In this document: positions 3,687-11,929 of the stretch, one piece after another | How positions within the stretch are numbered: the stretch's first letter is position 1 | Layout: each line of letters starts with the position of its first letter | The notes under the pieces: generated by a model | The model's database searches: none | What the model was told of the DNA's origin: nothing | Seen by the model: only the letters and a program-made list of their open reading frames with translations | Assembly: GCA_040758635.1 (NCBI GenBank) | Contig: JBFLVI010000050.1 | Coordinates: forward strand, 1 to 13,179 | DNA length: 13,179 bases | Direction: 5' to 3' | Source of the DNA: Yes71-27 sp040758635 | Lineage (GTDB): Bacteria > Bacillota > Desulfotomaculia > Desulfotomaculales > Ammonificaceae | Translations under genes and position numbers: made by a program

Positions 3687-5888
3687 ATGCCCGAATTCAA
3701 AAAAGTCATTTTAATTTCCATAGACAACCTCCGCTACGACTGCGTGGGCTACCAGCCGGACAAGCGGGAGCTGCGCGAATACGGCGCTCTGAAATATTTG
3801 GAGACCCCCACCCTCGACGCCATCGCCGAAAAAAGCCTCTGCTTCACCAACTGCGTCAGCACCAACACCTACACGACTTCGGCCCACGCCTCGGTCTTCA
3901 CCGGGCTTTACCCGCCGCGCCACGGGGTCCGGGCGTTCTTCGACACCAGGCTCCGCCCGGACGCCGTTACTCTGGCGGAAGTTTTCAGCACCAACGGCTA
4001 CCGCACCATCTGCGCCACCGACGTCCCGGAACTCTTTGAACCGCTCGGCTTGACGCGCGGTTTCGACCACCTTGTGGTCCGCGACGATAGCGAAGTATTC
4101 TGCCTGTTAGAAGCGTACCGGAACGAAAAGGTCTTCCTCTTCGTTCACTTCTTCGACGTGCATGAGCCCTACCTCTTCTCCGAGTGCCCACCGAGCAAGG
4201 ATTACAACGCGGACTACTTCGATTTAATGGCAGATCTTTACCGGACGTTTAACCTCACTATAACGGACAAACGCCCGCACGCCCTCTGGCAGAACTTCGG
4301 CCAGGCCACCAAGCGGAACATCAACTACCTGTTACGAGTTTACGTCGCCGGGGTGAGCAAATTCGACCGGGGGCGCTTCCGCCTCTTCATTGAGGCGCTG
4401 AAAACCGCCGGCTATTGGGACCAGGCGCTGACCGTCATCTTCGCCGACCACGGCGAGGGGCGCTGCGTGTATGCACAGCCCAAGTTTTTCGGCCATGCCG
4501 GTGAATTGTACGATAACGTTTTACGGGTCCCTCTTTTGTTTCAAGCCCCGGGGCTCACGTATAAAGTGGACCACTCGCTTTCGTCGCTGGTTGACATCTT
4601 TCCCACCATAACGGCTTGGGCCGGCATCCAAGCAGACTTCCCCTACCCCCTTGATGGCATAAATTACCAGGACGGGGGTCGAGCAGGAGCTTACGCCGAG
4701 GTCTGGGTTCCTTTAAAAGGGATTAGTTTAACCGACGATTCTGAAGGCAACCCCCGCGTGCCCGTGACAGAAGACAACGCGTGGCTCCTATGGCAGCGGT
4801 GCGTGCGGACAAAAAGGAGGAAATTCCTATTGACGGGCAAGCCGGAGGATTTGCGGGGCGGCGCCAGCCCTGCGTTATCTGATGAAGATTTCATCCGCGA
4901 ACTCTACCGCAAGCTCCTCGCCAGGTTCGAGGATGAGGCCGGGGTGAGGCACTATCTGCGGGCGCTCAAAACGGGAACCAAGACAAGAGAAGACGTGCTT
5001 TCCGAATTCCTGGGGAGCCTCGAGTACCGCTCCCGCCCGCGAGCCTATTTATACGACCTAGAAAGCGACCCCGGGGAGGAATGCCCCATAGCCGCCGGCG
5101 AAAGCCCTTTAACCCTGATCGAGGCGTCCGGTCTGTTACAGGAGATGCTTTCGTTGGAAGTGCAATCCATCACCACGGAAAAAGTATTTAAGGAAGGAGA
5201 GCCGCAAAAGACCCACGCGGGAAAAGACCTGGCCCCAAAGGAGGAGCGGAGTATAGAAGTCATCCGGGAGGCCTACCGGCGTTTCGGCCCCGCCTGTGGC
5301 GTAGCCTTCACCGGCGGCAAAGATTCCACCGTCCTCCTGCACCTGGTGCGGCGCGCCTTCGGCGGCCGGGTGCCCTTCAAAGTGATCCATATAGACACCA
5401 CGGTGAAGTTTCCGGAGGTTTACGCCTTCCGGGACCGGCTCCGGCGCGAGTGGCACCTCGACCTGGAGGTTTTCCGGAACGAGGAAGCGCTCAAATCGAT
5501 CGCAATCGCCCAAAACCGGGAGGAGTGCTGCCACCAACTGAAGACAGAGCCGCTGAAGGACGCCATTCGCACCCTGGGATTAAAGGCCCTCTTCACCGGG
5601 GTCCGCCGGAACGAGCAGGCCGCAAGGGCGAAAGAAGAATACTTTTCGGAGCGGCAGGACCCGCCCCACACCCGGGTTCACCCGCTACTTCATTTCACGG
5701 AGCAGGAGATTTGGGCCTACATACGGAAATATAACGTGCCGTATTGCTCCCTCTACGATCAGGGCTACCGCAGCCTGGGGTGTCAGCCCTGCACAAAACC
5801 TGCGGTCACAAGCGGTGCCGAGCGCGCCGGGCGGGCGCAGGACAAGGAGCAGATAATGGACAGGCTGCGGGAACTGGGGTATTTTTAA
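3687..5888 (+). CDS. Sulfatase-fold / DUF4214 / PAPS-reductase-like fusion protein
   Basis: A 733-residue, probably cytoplasmic protein with no signal peptide or membrane segment. Residues 5-335 are an alkaline-phosphatase-superfamily (sulfatase-like) core: ISIDNLRYDCVGY with metal ligand Asp13, TTSAHASVFTGLYPPRHG with Thr63 at the formylglycine/nucleophile place, FADHGEG with Asp254-His255, and FGHAGELYDNVLRVPLLF with His270. Residues about 398-450 are a DUF4214 module (FIRELYRKLLARFEDEAG). The last sulfatase element LYDLESDPGEE follows at 455-465. After a linker, residues 522-733 form an adenine-nucleotide alpha-hydrolase domain of the PAPS-reductase/CysD type: AFTGGKDS at 540-547, CC at 614-615, FTGVRRNEQ at 636-644 and CQPC at 699-702. 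Start ATG with AAAGGAG 14 nt upstream. It heads a glycan cluster. Reaction unknown; transfer or release of a phosphate-, sulfate- or sulfur-bearing group is inference. Confidence 0.85.
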   Translation: MPEFKKVILISIDNLRYDCVGYQPDKRELREYGALKYLETPTLDAIAEKSLCFTNCVSTNTYTTSAHASVFTGLYPPRHGVRAFFDTRLRPDAVTLAEVFSTNGYRTICATDVPELFEPLGLTRGFDHLVVRDDSEVFCLLEAYRNEKVFLFVHFFDVHEPYLFSECPPSKDYNADYFDLMADLYRTFNLTITDKRPHALWQNFGQATKRNINYLLRVYVAGVSKFDRGRFRLFIEALKTAGYWDQALTVIFADHGEGRCVYAQPKFFGHAGELYDNVLRVPLLFQAPGLTYKVDHSLSSLVDIFPTITAWAGIQADFPYPLDGINYQDGGRAGAYAEVWVPLKGISLTDDSEGNPRVPVTEDNAWLLWQRCVRTKRRKFLLTGKPEDLRGGASPALSDEDFIRELYRKLLARFEDEAGVRHYLRALKTGTKTREDVLSEFLGSLEYRSRPRAYLYDLESDPGEECPIAAGESPLTLIEASGLLQEMLSLEVQSITTEKVFKEGEPQKTHAGKDLAPKEERSIEVIREAYRRFGPACGVAFTGGKDSTVLLHLVRRAFGGRVPFKVIHIDTTVKFPEVYAFRDRLRREWHLDLEVFRNEEALKSIAIAQNREECCHQLKTEPLKDAIRTLGLKALFTGVRRNEQAARAKEEYFSERQDPPHTRVHPLLHFTEQEIWAYIRKYNVPYCSLYDQGYRSLGCQPCTKPAVTSGAERAGRAQDKEQIMDRLRELGYF

Positions 5889-5920
5889 AAACAAAAGCGA
5901 TGTTTGGGGTGGTATAGGAG

Positions 5921-6892
5921 TTGCCTGAAGACAAAGTGATCGAAGCGATAAAGAAAGAGATAGAAGATCTCCTGTCTGCTAAACGATCTTCCACCGAGGT
6001 CGGGCTTGCCAAAGACATCTCCCCCGGCATTGCGGGAACGTCGGCGGGCGGCTTGGAGTGGCTGCTGGAGGAGTTAGCCGCGCAGGCCCGCGTGGACGTG
6101 AACAGCGTCCCGGTGCGCTCCACCCGTCCCGTCTGGGGACCGCTCATCACCCTTTTCAAGCGGGCCGTGCGGAAGAGCACCTACTGGCTGTACCAGCCCC
6201 TGTTTGAACAGGTTTCCGGGTTTAATTCGGCATTGCTTGCTCTCTTGACCGAGGCGGTTTCTCGCAAAGGAGCGATCCAAGGAGCGGAAACCGGCTGGGC
6301 CGGTTTCTACAAAAAAAACGTAACAGAGGGTGACCTTCAGGCCAACATTGACCACCACGCTTTCTTTATTCAAAAGATCGAAGAAACGGCTCTCAAAGAA
6401 AGCGAGGGCGCGCCTTCGCTGTTGGAAGTCGGCATCGGCACGGCAACCATGTCTATTTACTTCTCCCGCAAGCTTTTTAACGTAGTGGGCATCGACAACG
6501 ATCCGCTTATAATAGCGAAGGCTATCCGAACCAACAAAAGCCTTGGCGGCTACGCGACCTTCATCTGTATGGACGCGACTCTTCTTGCGGAGTATTTTAA
6601 GCCTGGCATTTTCGACATCGCCTTTTCCCAAGGCACATTGGAGCATTTCGATAACAAAACGCTTGTGCTGATTCTCAAGTCTCAGTTGTCGGTGGCAAAG
6701 CATGTTATTTTTTCTGTCCCCTCAACTTATTGGCCCCAAAGAGACTTCGGCAACGAGCGGCGGATGACTGTGGAAGAATGGCGAAGAATTCTTGAGGCTC
6801 AAGGTTTTAAGATTGCCGAAATTTCTTATTACCCCGAGGATGAGAAATACCACGTTTACTGCTGCATCAGCGGGAAGCAAACGTCCTGCTAA
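5921..6892 (+). CDS. Class I SAM-dependent methyltransferase of a glycan cluster
   Basis: A 323-residue protein. Residues 65-105 hold VRSTRPVWGPLITLFKRAVR and a QVSGFNSALL segment, an N-terminal region common in methyltransferases of polysaccharide loci. The Rossmann domain follows: LLEVGIGTATM at 167-177 (motif I, SAM binding), VVGIDND at 188-194 with Asp192 for the ribose, CMDAT at 216-220, and FDIAFSQGTLEHF at 231-243. It probably methylates a sugar or glycan end, perhaps capping chains; the acceptor cannot be told. The TTG start at 5921 is supported by GGGGTGG at 5906-5912; it lies 32 bp behind the fusion gene, so the two are likely cotranscribed. Confidence 0.8.
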   Translation: MPEDKVIEAIKKEIEDLLSAKRSSTEVGLAKDISPGIAGTSAGGLEWLLEELAAQARVDVNSVPVRSTRPVWGPLITLFKRAVRKSTYWLYQPLFEQVSGFNSALLALLTEAVSRKGAIQGAETGWAGFYKKNVTEGDLQANIDHHAFFIQKIEETALKESEGAPSLLEVGIGTATMSIYFSRKLFNVVGIDNDPLIIAKAIRTNKSLGGYATFICMDATLLAEYFKPGIFDIAFSQGTLEHFDNKTLVLILKSQLSVAKHVIFSVPSTYWPQRDFGNERRMTVEEWRRILEAQGFKIAEISYYPEDEKYHVYCCISGKQTSC

Positions 6893-6893
6893 A

Positions 6894-7040
6894 GCGGGGG
6901 CACATTTTTATGCTTGGCACGGAACCGATAATGATCATGGTGCGGGGCCTCTCATCCGGCGACGCGAAGATGAGAACACGAAAAAGCTAAATGAACTTCT
7001 TTTCGGTCCGACGGTCTACGCGGTTCTTGGAAAAAAATGA
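6894..7040 (+). pseudogene. Possible C-terminal remnant of a second methyltransferase
   Basis: The 144-bp gap after the methyltransferase holds an open frame without a start of its own that ends with KKLNELLFGPTVYAVLGKK and a TGA at 7038-7040. The LLFGP-x-x-YAV-x-G-K ending resembles the tail of glycan-cluster methyltransferases. The stop overlaps the ATG of the next gene (ATGA), as in a translationally coupled pair. I read it as the tail of a deleted gene, from visual resemblance only. Confidence 0.3.
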
Positions 7041-9481
7041 ACGCACAACTGCCCCAGAGAAAGGAGAGTATAGTAGCGGTGCAGATAGCCGTATGCACCA
7101 TTGCGTCCAAGAATTATCTAAGTTTTGTAAGAACTTTAATGCAAAGTTTAGAGACCTACCATCCGAACATCCCGCGGTTCTTGTTACTCGTCGACCGGAT
7201 AGACGGCTTCTTTGAGTCTTCTCACGAAAACTTCACAGTAATTGAAATCGAGTCCTTGCCTAACATTCCTGATCTTAAATCCTTTTTATTTCAGTATAAC
7301 GTGTTAGAGCTTAATACAGCGGTCAAGCCATACTTATTGGAATACTTATTAGAGAAGTACCAGTTCGACGGAGTCATATACTTCGATCCCGATATACTCG
7401 TAACAAACAGCCTAGAGCCCTTACTGGATCTCCTTCGGTCGGTTTCGATTGTTTTAACCCCGCACATTCTCTCGCCTCTTCCAGATGATAATAAGCTTCC
7501 GGGAGACGTAGAGATACTGCGTGCGGGAACATATAACCTTGGGTTTATCGCTATTCGTAATACGCCAAACGTCAAGAAGTTTTTAAAATGGTGGCAAGAA
7601 AAACTGTACCGCTGGTGCCGGGCAAGACCTGACTGGGGCGTTTTCGTGGACCAAAGGTGGATAGATATGGTGCCTGGACTTGTTCAAGACGTGAAAATAC
7701 TTCATGACCCAACTTATAACGTTGCCTACTGGAATCTACACGAAAGACAGAACTTGGATTTCAGCGATGGGAATTACTATCTTAATGGTCAGCCGCTCCG
7801 CTTTTTTCACTTCAGTGGGATCGAAATTGAAAATCCAGAACGTGTCTCAAAACACCAAAACCGCTTTACCTTAGAGGAACTGGGGCCAGCATATCGAAAA
7901 CTGTTCCAGGAATACATAGACCAAGTAATCGCTAACGGATACTACGAAACTAAGGATTGGCCGTATGCTTTTAAAAAAGGTAAAGATGGACGACCGATAC
8001 AAGACCAAGAACGAGCCATATACTGGGAAAAGGTTCATCGAAAGGCCATATCTTCATCAATAGAAGAAGTAGAAAGCCAGCTTCCGCCTCATATAGTGGC
8101 TTACAACTACCTCAAAGAAGGTAATATCCGTCGGGCACGGTACTACTACTGGCGGAGCTTGATAGCAAAACCCTACAACCCTAAAAATTGGTTCCGCTTG
8201 CTCATAAGCTTCCTCCCTCCTTGTTTAGCCCAGACAATCCGGAGGATTTGGGAGCATAGATATAAGCTCTATGGGTTACTTCAGAAGGGGAACATTCCTG
8301 TCAGAAAGTACAGAACGGTTCACACCACCGGTGGCACGAAACCAACAAAGCCGTTCAAGTTATCAAAAGAGTGGGGAGTTAACGTTGCCGCGTACATTGA
8401 TACAGAAAGTGGTGTCGGTCAAGGAGGACGCAATCTGATTAAGGCCCTGAAAATATCCGCGATTCCTTATGCTCTCAATAATATAGAGCAGAAATGGCTA
8501 CGGCGTAAGGACAAAACCTTTTTACCAGAGGTTTCCGCAAAAAACCCGTATCCGGTAAATATTATTGTCGTTAACGCAGATCAGGTTGAGGCTTTTGCCA
8601 ATCAAGTAGGTGCTGGCTACTTCAACAACAAGTATTCGATCGGCTATTGGTTCTGGGAAGTGTTCCCGTTCCCTGAAAAGTTTAAAAAAGCTTTTTTATA
8701 CTACAACGAGATTTGGGTGGGAAGTACCTACGTGCTCGACATAATAAGCCGCCAAGCACCTATACCGGCAGTACGAGTTCCTTTTGCAGTAGATTTTCCC
8801 CTTGCCCCCCTTCAGAAGTATACTCGACAATACTACGGTTTGGACGAAGATAAGTTCACGTTCCTCTACGTCTTTGACGGTGCCTCGTACTTCCAACGCA
8901 AAAATCCAGTGGGTCTGGTTGAAGCTTTTAAAGTCGCATTGCCCCGGCTTGGATCAGATTGCCAACTCATCCTCAAAGTAACGAATCCTCAGTTTCAGCC
9001 GAGCGAGTACGAAAAACTTGTGCAACAATGCAAAGGACTCCCGGTACGTTTAATAGAAGGCTATTTAAGTCGGGAAGAAACCCTTGGCTTGATAAACTGT
9101 TGCAATTGCTATGTTTCGCCTCACAGGGCAGAGGGTTTTGGTCTTACAATTGCGGAAGCTATGTATCTCGAAAAACCTGTAATCGCCACCGGTTACTCCG
9201 GCAATATGGATTTTATGAATGTTGACAATAGCTACATCATCCCCTACCAACTAGTTACTCTTGAACAACCGGTAGGACCGTATGAGACAGGTTCAATCTG
9301 GGCTGATCCAGACATTGAATACACAGCTAAGCTTATGATCGAAATATATGAAGACAGAGATACAGCAATTAAAAAGGGGAAAAAAGCGGCGGACTGGATT
9401 AGAAAACATTATAGTAACGAGGCCGTTGCCGCCTTGTTAAAAGCTCGTTTAGAGGTGATTAAAGCTTATTTAGAAAGCTGA
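7037..9481 (+). CDS. Two-domain glycosyltransferase (GT-A-like domain plus GT4-like domain)
   Basis: An 814-residue protein. Residues 16-300 look like a nucleotide-sugar GT-A fold: VQIAVCTIASKNYLSFVRTL at the start, a DxD-type metal site YFDPDILV (Asp117, Asp119), TYNLGFIAIRN, and FFHFSGIE with His258. Residues 350-400 form a helical linker. Residues 446-814 are a GT-B, GT4-type domain: GVNVAAYIDTESGVGQGGRN, IGYWFWEVFPFP, SYFQRKNP (Arg621, Lys622) and HRAEGFGLTIAEAM with Glu699 and Glu707. One chain thus probably adds two sugars in succession. The ATG at 7037 overlaps a TGA; a GTG at 7079 with AAAGGAG upstream gives a more family-like start and is a real alternative. Its base composition is lower in G+C than that of its neighbours, suggesting separate acquisition. 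Confidence 0.85.
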   Translation: MNAQLPQRKESIVAVQIAVCTIASKNYLSFVRTLMQSLETYHPNIPRFLLLVDRIDGFFESSHENFTVIEIESLPNIPDLKSFLFQYNVLELNTAVKPYLLEYLLEKYQFDGVIYFDPDILVTNSLEPLLDLLRSVSIVLTPHILSPLPDDNKLPGDVEILRAGTYNLGFIAIRNTPNVKKFLKWWQEKLYRWCRARPDWGVFVDQRWIDMVPGLVQDVKILHDPTYNVAYWNLHERQNLDFSDGNYYLNGQPLRFFHFSGIEIENPERVSKHQNRFTLEELGPAYRKLFQEYIDQVIANGYYETKDWPYAFKKGKDGRPIQDQERAIYWEKVHRKAISSSIEEVESQLPPHIVAYNYLKEGNIRRARYYYWRSLIAKPYNPKNWFRLLISFLPPCLAQTIRRIWEHRYKLYGLLQKGNIPVRKYRTVHTTGGTKPTKPFKLSKEWGVNVAAYIDTESGVGQGGRNLIKALKISAIPYALNNIEQKWLRRKDKTFLPEVSAKNPYPVNIIVVNADQVEAFANQVGAGYFNNKYSIGYWFWEVFPFPEKFKKAFLYYNEIWVGSTYVLDIISRQAPIPAVRVPFAVDFPLAPLQKYTRQYYGLDEDKFTFLYVFDGASYFQRKNPVGLVEAFKVALPRLGSDCQLILKVTNPQFQPSEYEKLVQQCKGLPVRLIEGYLSREETLGLINCCNCYVSPHRAEGFGLTIAEAMYLEKPVIATGYSGNMDFMNVDNSYIIPYQLVTLEQPVGPYETGSIWADPDIEYTAKLMIEIYEDRDTAIKKGKKAADWIRKHYSNEAVAALLKARLEVIKAYLES

Positions 9482-9492
9482 AAACGGCACAA

Positions 9493-10656
9493 ATGAACAT
9501 TTTTGTGGGCAATGAGAAAAAGGTTTATATCATCGGCATCGACGCGCGCTACGGCCTCCGCAAGGGCCGCCGGGGAATAGGAAACTATATCTACCACCTG
9601 CTGTCCGAATTCCAGCGGTTGATGCCGGAGGGTTTTCGGTTTATTCTCTACGCGGATCGAACGGCTGATCCGGCGGTTACGGTACGGTTTCAAGGCAATC
9701 CGTTCACGGTGCGCGTGCTGCCCGCGCCCAATTTCGCCTGGTGGGAGCAGGTGGCGCTGCCGCTGGCCGCGCGCCGCGACAGGGTGGATCTCCTCCACTG
9801 CACCGCCAACATCGCGCCGGTGATATTTAAGCCCTGTCGTTTGGTCACCACCATCCACGACGTGATTGAATTCCGGCGCCGGGAGTTCGGGGACACGAAG
9901 CTCACTTTCCGGCACCGCTTGAGCCGTGCTTACCGGATGGGGGCGCTGCCCCGGATGGCGCGCTTGAGCGACCGCATTATCACCGTCTCCGAATTTTCCC
10001 GTCAGGACATCGCGGCGGTGCTGAACGTGCGGCCGGAAAAAATAAAGACGGTTTATAACGCCACCAACCGGGAAAAAGACAGGCGGAACCTGGAGCAGCA
10101 GAAGTTATTGCAAAAGTTGGGCATAGACGAAGAGTACATCTTCGCCCTCGGAGCGGCAGACCGGCGGAAAAACACCGCCCGGCTGCTCGAAGCCTACCGG
10201 CGGCTGCGCGCCGAAACGGGAACAAATACCCTGCTTGTGGTTGCGGGAATCGAGAAGCCGGAGGTCTTTGCCCCCCTGGCCGGGAAGGGGGTCCGCCTTT
10301 TTGGCTTCTTGCCGGACGAAGCGATCAGCGCCCTGTATGAGCATGCTCTGTTTTTTGTTTACCCATCGCTTTACGAAGGCTTTGGTCTGCCGGTCCTGGA
10401 AGCTATGGAGCGCGGAACGCCGGTTCTCTGCTCCGCAACCACCGCCGTCGGCGAGGTAGCCGGCGACGCGGGGTTGAAGTGCAACCCCAAGGACACCGGC
10501 GACCTGGCCGCGAAGATGCGAATGCTCCTTGATGACGCCGCATTGCGGTCTGCGCTCACCGCAAAAGGTTACGCGCGCGTGAAGGATTTCTCCTGGGAGC
10601 GGTGCGCGCGGAAAACGCTCGCAGTTTACCGGGAAGTGCTGGAGTGCGGGAGATGA
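9493..10656 (+). CDS. GT4 family glycosyltransferase
   Basis: A 387-residue GT-B enzyme. The N-terminal half has IIGIDARYGLRKGRRGIGNY, where the Gly-rich loop binds the acceptor or phosphate, then LLHCTANIAP and TTIHDVIEF, and IITVSEFSRQDI at 162-173. The C-terminal half has ALGAADRRKNTARLLEAY (Arg225, Lys226 for the diphosphate) and YPSLYEGFGLPVLEAME with Glu295 and Glu303, the E-x7-E motif of GT4 retaining transferases. The opening IDAR and GIGNY motifs resemble mannosyl/rhamnosyl transferases of O-antigen type, but donor and acceptor cannot be told. The start is the ATG 11 bp behind the previous stop; no strong ribosome site is seen, so translation may depend on coupling. Its stop overlaps the next start (ATGA). 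Confidence 0.87.
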   Translation: MNIFVGNEKKVYIIGIDARYGLRKGRRGIGNYIYHLLSEFQRLMPEGFRFILYADRTADPAVTVRFQGNPFTVRVLPAPNFAWWEQVALPLAARRDRVDLLHCTANIAPVIFKPCRLVTTIHDVIEFRRREFGDTKLTFRHRLSRAYRMGALPRMARLSDRIITVSEFSRQDIAAVLNVRPEKIKTVYNATNREKDRRNLEQQKLLQKLGIDEEYIFALGAADRRKNTARLLEAYRRLRAETGTNTLLVVAGIEKPEVFAPLAGKGVRLFGFLPDEAISALYEHALFFVYPSLYEGFGLPVLEAMERGTPVLCSATTAVGEVAGDAGLKCNPKDTGDLAAKMRMLLDDAALRSALTAKGYARVKDFSWERCARKTLAVYREVLECGR

Positions 10657-11822
10657 AGATCCTCTTCCTCACCGCCGAGCCGCCCTGGCCGCTCGACCAG
10701 GGGGATAAGCTGCGGAATTACCACCTGCTTAAAGCCCTGGCGGCGGAGCATGAGGTCACCCTGGCGACTTTCTGCCTGCCCGGGGAAGAGAACGGCCCCT
10801 GGCGGGAAGCGCTGTCGTCCCTTTGCCGCGCGGTCTATCCGGTGCCGCTCAACCGGCGCCAGATGCTGGTGAACGTCCTGCGGCTGCCCCACTTACCGGT
10901 CACGCTGGCCGCGCGGGCTTCGGCCCGGATGGTGCGCCTGCTCCGACAGCTTACCCGGGAGCAAAAGTTTGACGTGGCCTACGCCTGCCAGTTGAAAACG
11001 GCGGGGTACTTGAGCCACTGCGCCGCCCGCAGGCGGGTGGCCGACCTGACGGACGCGGTCAGCCTCTACCGCCGCCGGATGCTCTGCTTCGCGCGTTCGT
11101 GGCCGGCAAAGGCTTTCGGCGCGATAGAGGCGCAGCGCCTGGCCTTCTGGGAGAAGCAAGTAGCGCAGTTAGCGGACTTGACCCTGGTCGTCTCCCCCGT
11201 GGACGCGGCGGCACTGAAAGAAGCGGCTCCCAGGGCACGCGTCGCCGTCCTGCCGAACGGCGTAGATTTGGACCATTTCCGGCCGCTGCCGGACCCGCAG
11301 ACGCCCGTCCTCCTTTTTTACGGCCATCTGCGCTACCCGCCCAACGCCGACGGCATCGTCTGGTTCTGCCACGAAATTTTCCCCCTGGTGCGGGAAGCCG
11401 TACCGGAGGCGGAACTTTGGATCGCGGGCAAGGAGCCGCCGCCGGAAGTGGCGGCGCTGGCGGCGTTGCCGGGCGTAACGCTGACCGGCTACGTTCCCGA
11501 CCTCCGCCCTTACCTGGCCCAAGCCGCCGTGGTCGTGGTTCCCCTGCGCTTTGGCGCCGGCACCCGCCTCAAGATCCTGGAGGCCTTTGCCGCCGGCCGC
11601 CCGGTAGTCTCTACCTCTCTGGGCTGCGAAGGGCTGGAAGTCCAGCCCGGCGTCCACCTGGAGGTAGCCGATACACCGGCATCCTTCGCCGAAGCGGTCA
11701 TCCGGCTTTTACAGGACCCGCTACGATGGGCCGCCCTGGTCGCTAACGGCCGAAAAATAGCGGAAGAAAAGTACAGTTGGAGAAGCATCGGGCCACAGTT
11801 ACTCGCGCTACTCAAATGTTAG
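10653..11822 (+). CDS. GT4 family glycosyltransferase, EpsH/PEP-CTERM-associated-like
   Basis: A 389-residue GT-B enzyme. It opens with ILFLTAEPPWPLDQGDKLRN, a typical start of the GT4 branch seen in exopolysaccharide loci (like TIGR03087 proteins, from memory of the family). Further landmarks are LVVSPVDAAALKEA at 178-191, VLPNGVDLDHF at 199-209, FYGHLRYPPNADG at 222-234, GYVPDLRPYLAQA and the C-terminal FGAGTRLKILEAFAAGRPVV with Glu310. The ATG at 10653 is chosen over an upstream in-frame start because it overlaps the previous gene's stop in the usual ATGA manner and gives the family-like N-terminus. GC-rich like its predecessor and surely in the same operon. Sugar specificity unknown. Confidence 0.86.
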   Translation: MKILFLTAEPPWPLDQGDKLRNYHLLKALAAEHEVTLATFCLPGEENGPWREALSSLCRAVYPVPLNRRQMLVNVLRLPHLPVTLAARASARMVRLLRQLTREQKFDVAYACQLKTAGYLSHCAARRRVADLTDAVSLYRRRMLCFARSWPAKAFGAIEAQRLAFWEKQVAQLADLTLVVSPVDAAALKEAAPRARVAVLPNGVDLDHFRPLPDPQTPVLLFYGHLRYPPNADGIVWFCHEIFPLVREAVPEAELWIAGKEPPPEVAALAALPGVTLTGYVPDLRPYLAQAAVVVVPLRFGAGTRLKILEAFAAGRPVVSTSLGCEGLEVQPGVHLEVADTPASFAEAVIRLLQDPLRWAALVANGRKIAEEKYSWRSIGPQLLALLKC

Positions 11823-11929
11823 TGCTATTAGCGACCATAATTTCCAAAAGGGAAGGAATTTCTCCCCCAGTTGCCGAAACATCGGATAATTACGAGAAGA
11901 TGAAAATTTGGAGGAGGTTTTCTTTTTAA

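Noticed and set aside
6074..6703. 209-codon minus-strand frame opposite the methyltransferase
   Set aside because: The plus strand carries all methyltransferase motifs; the antisense frame has no known motif.
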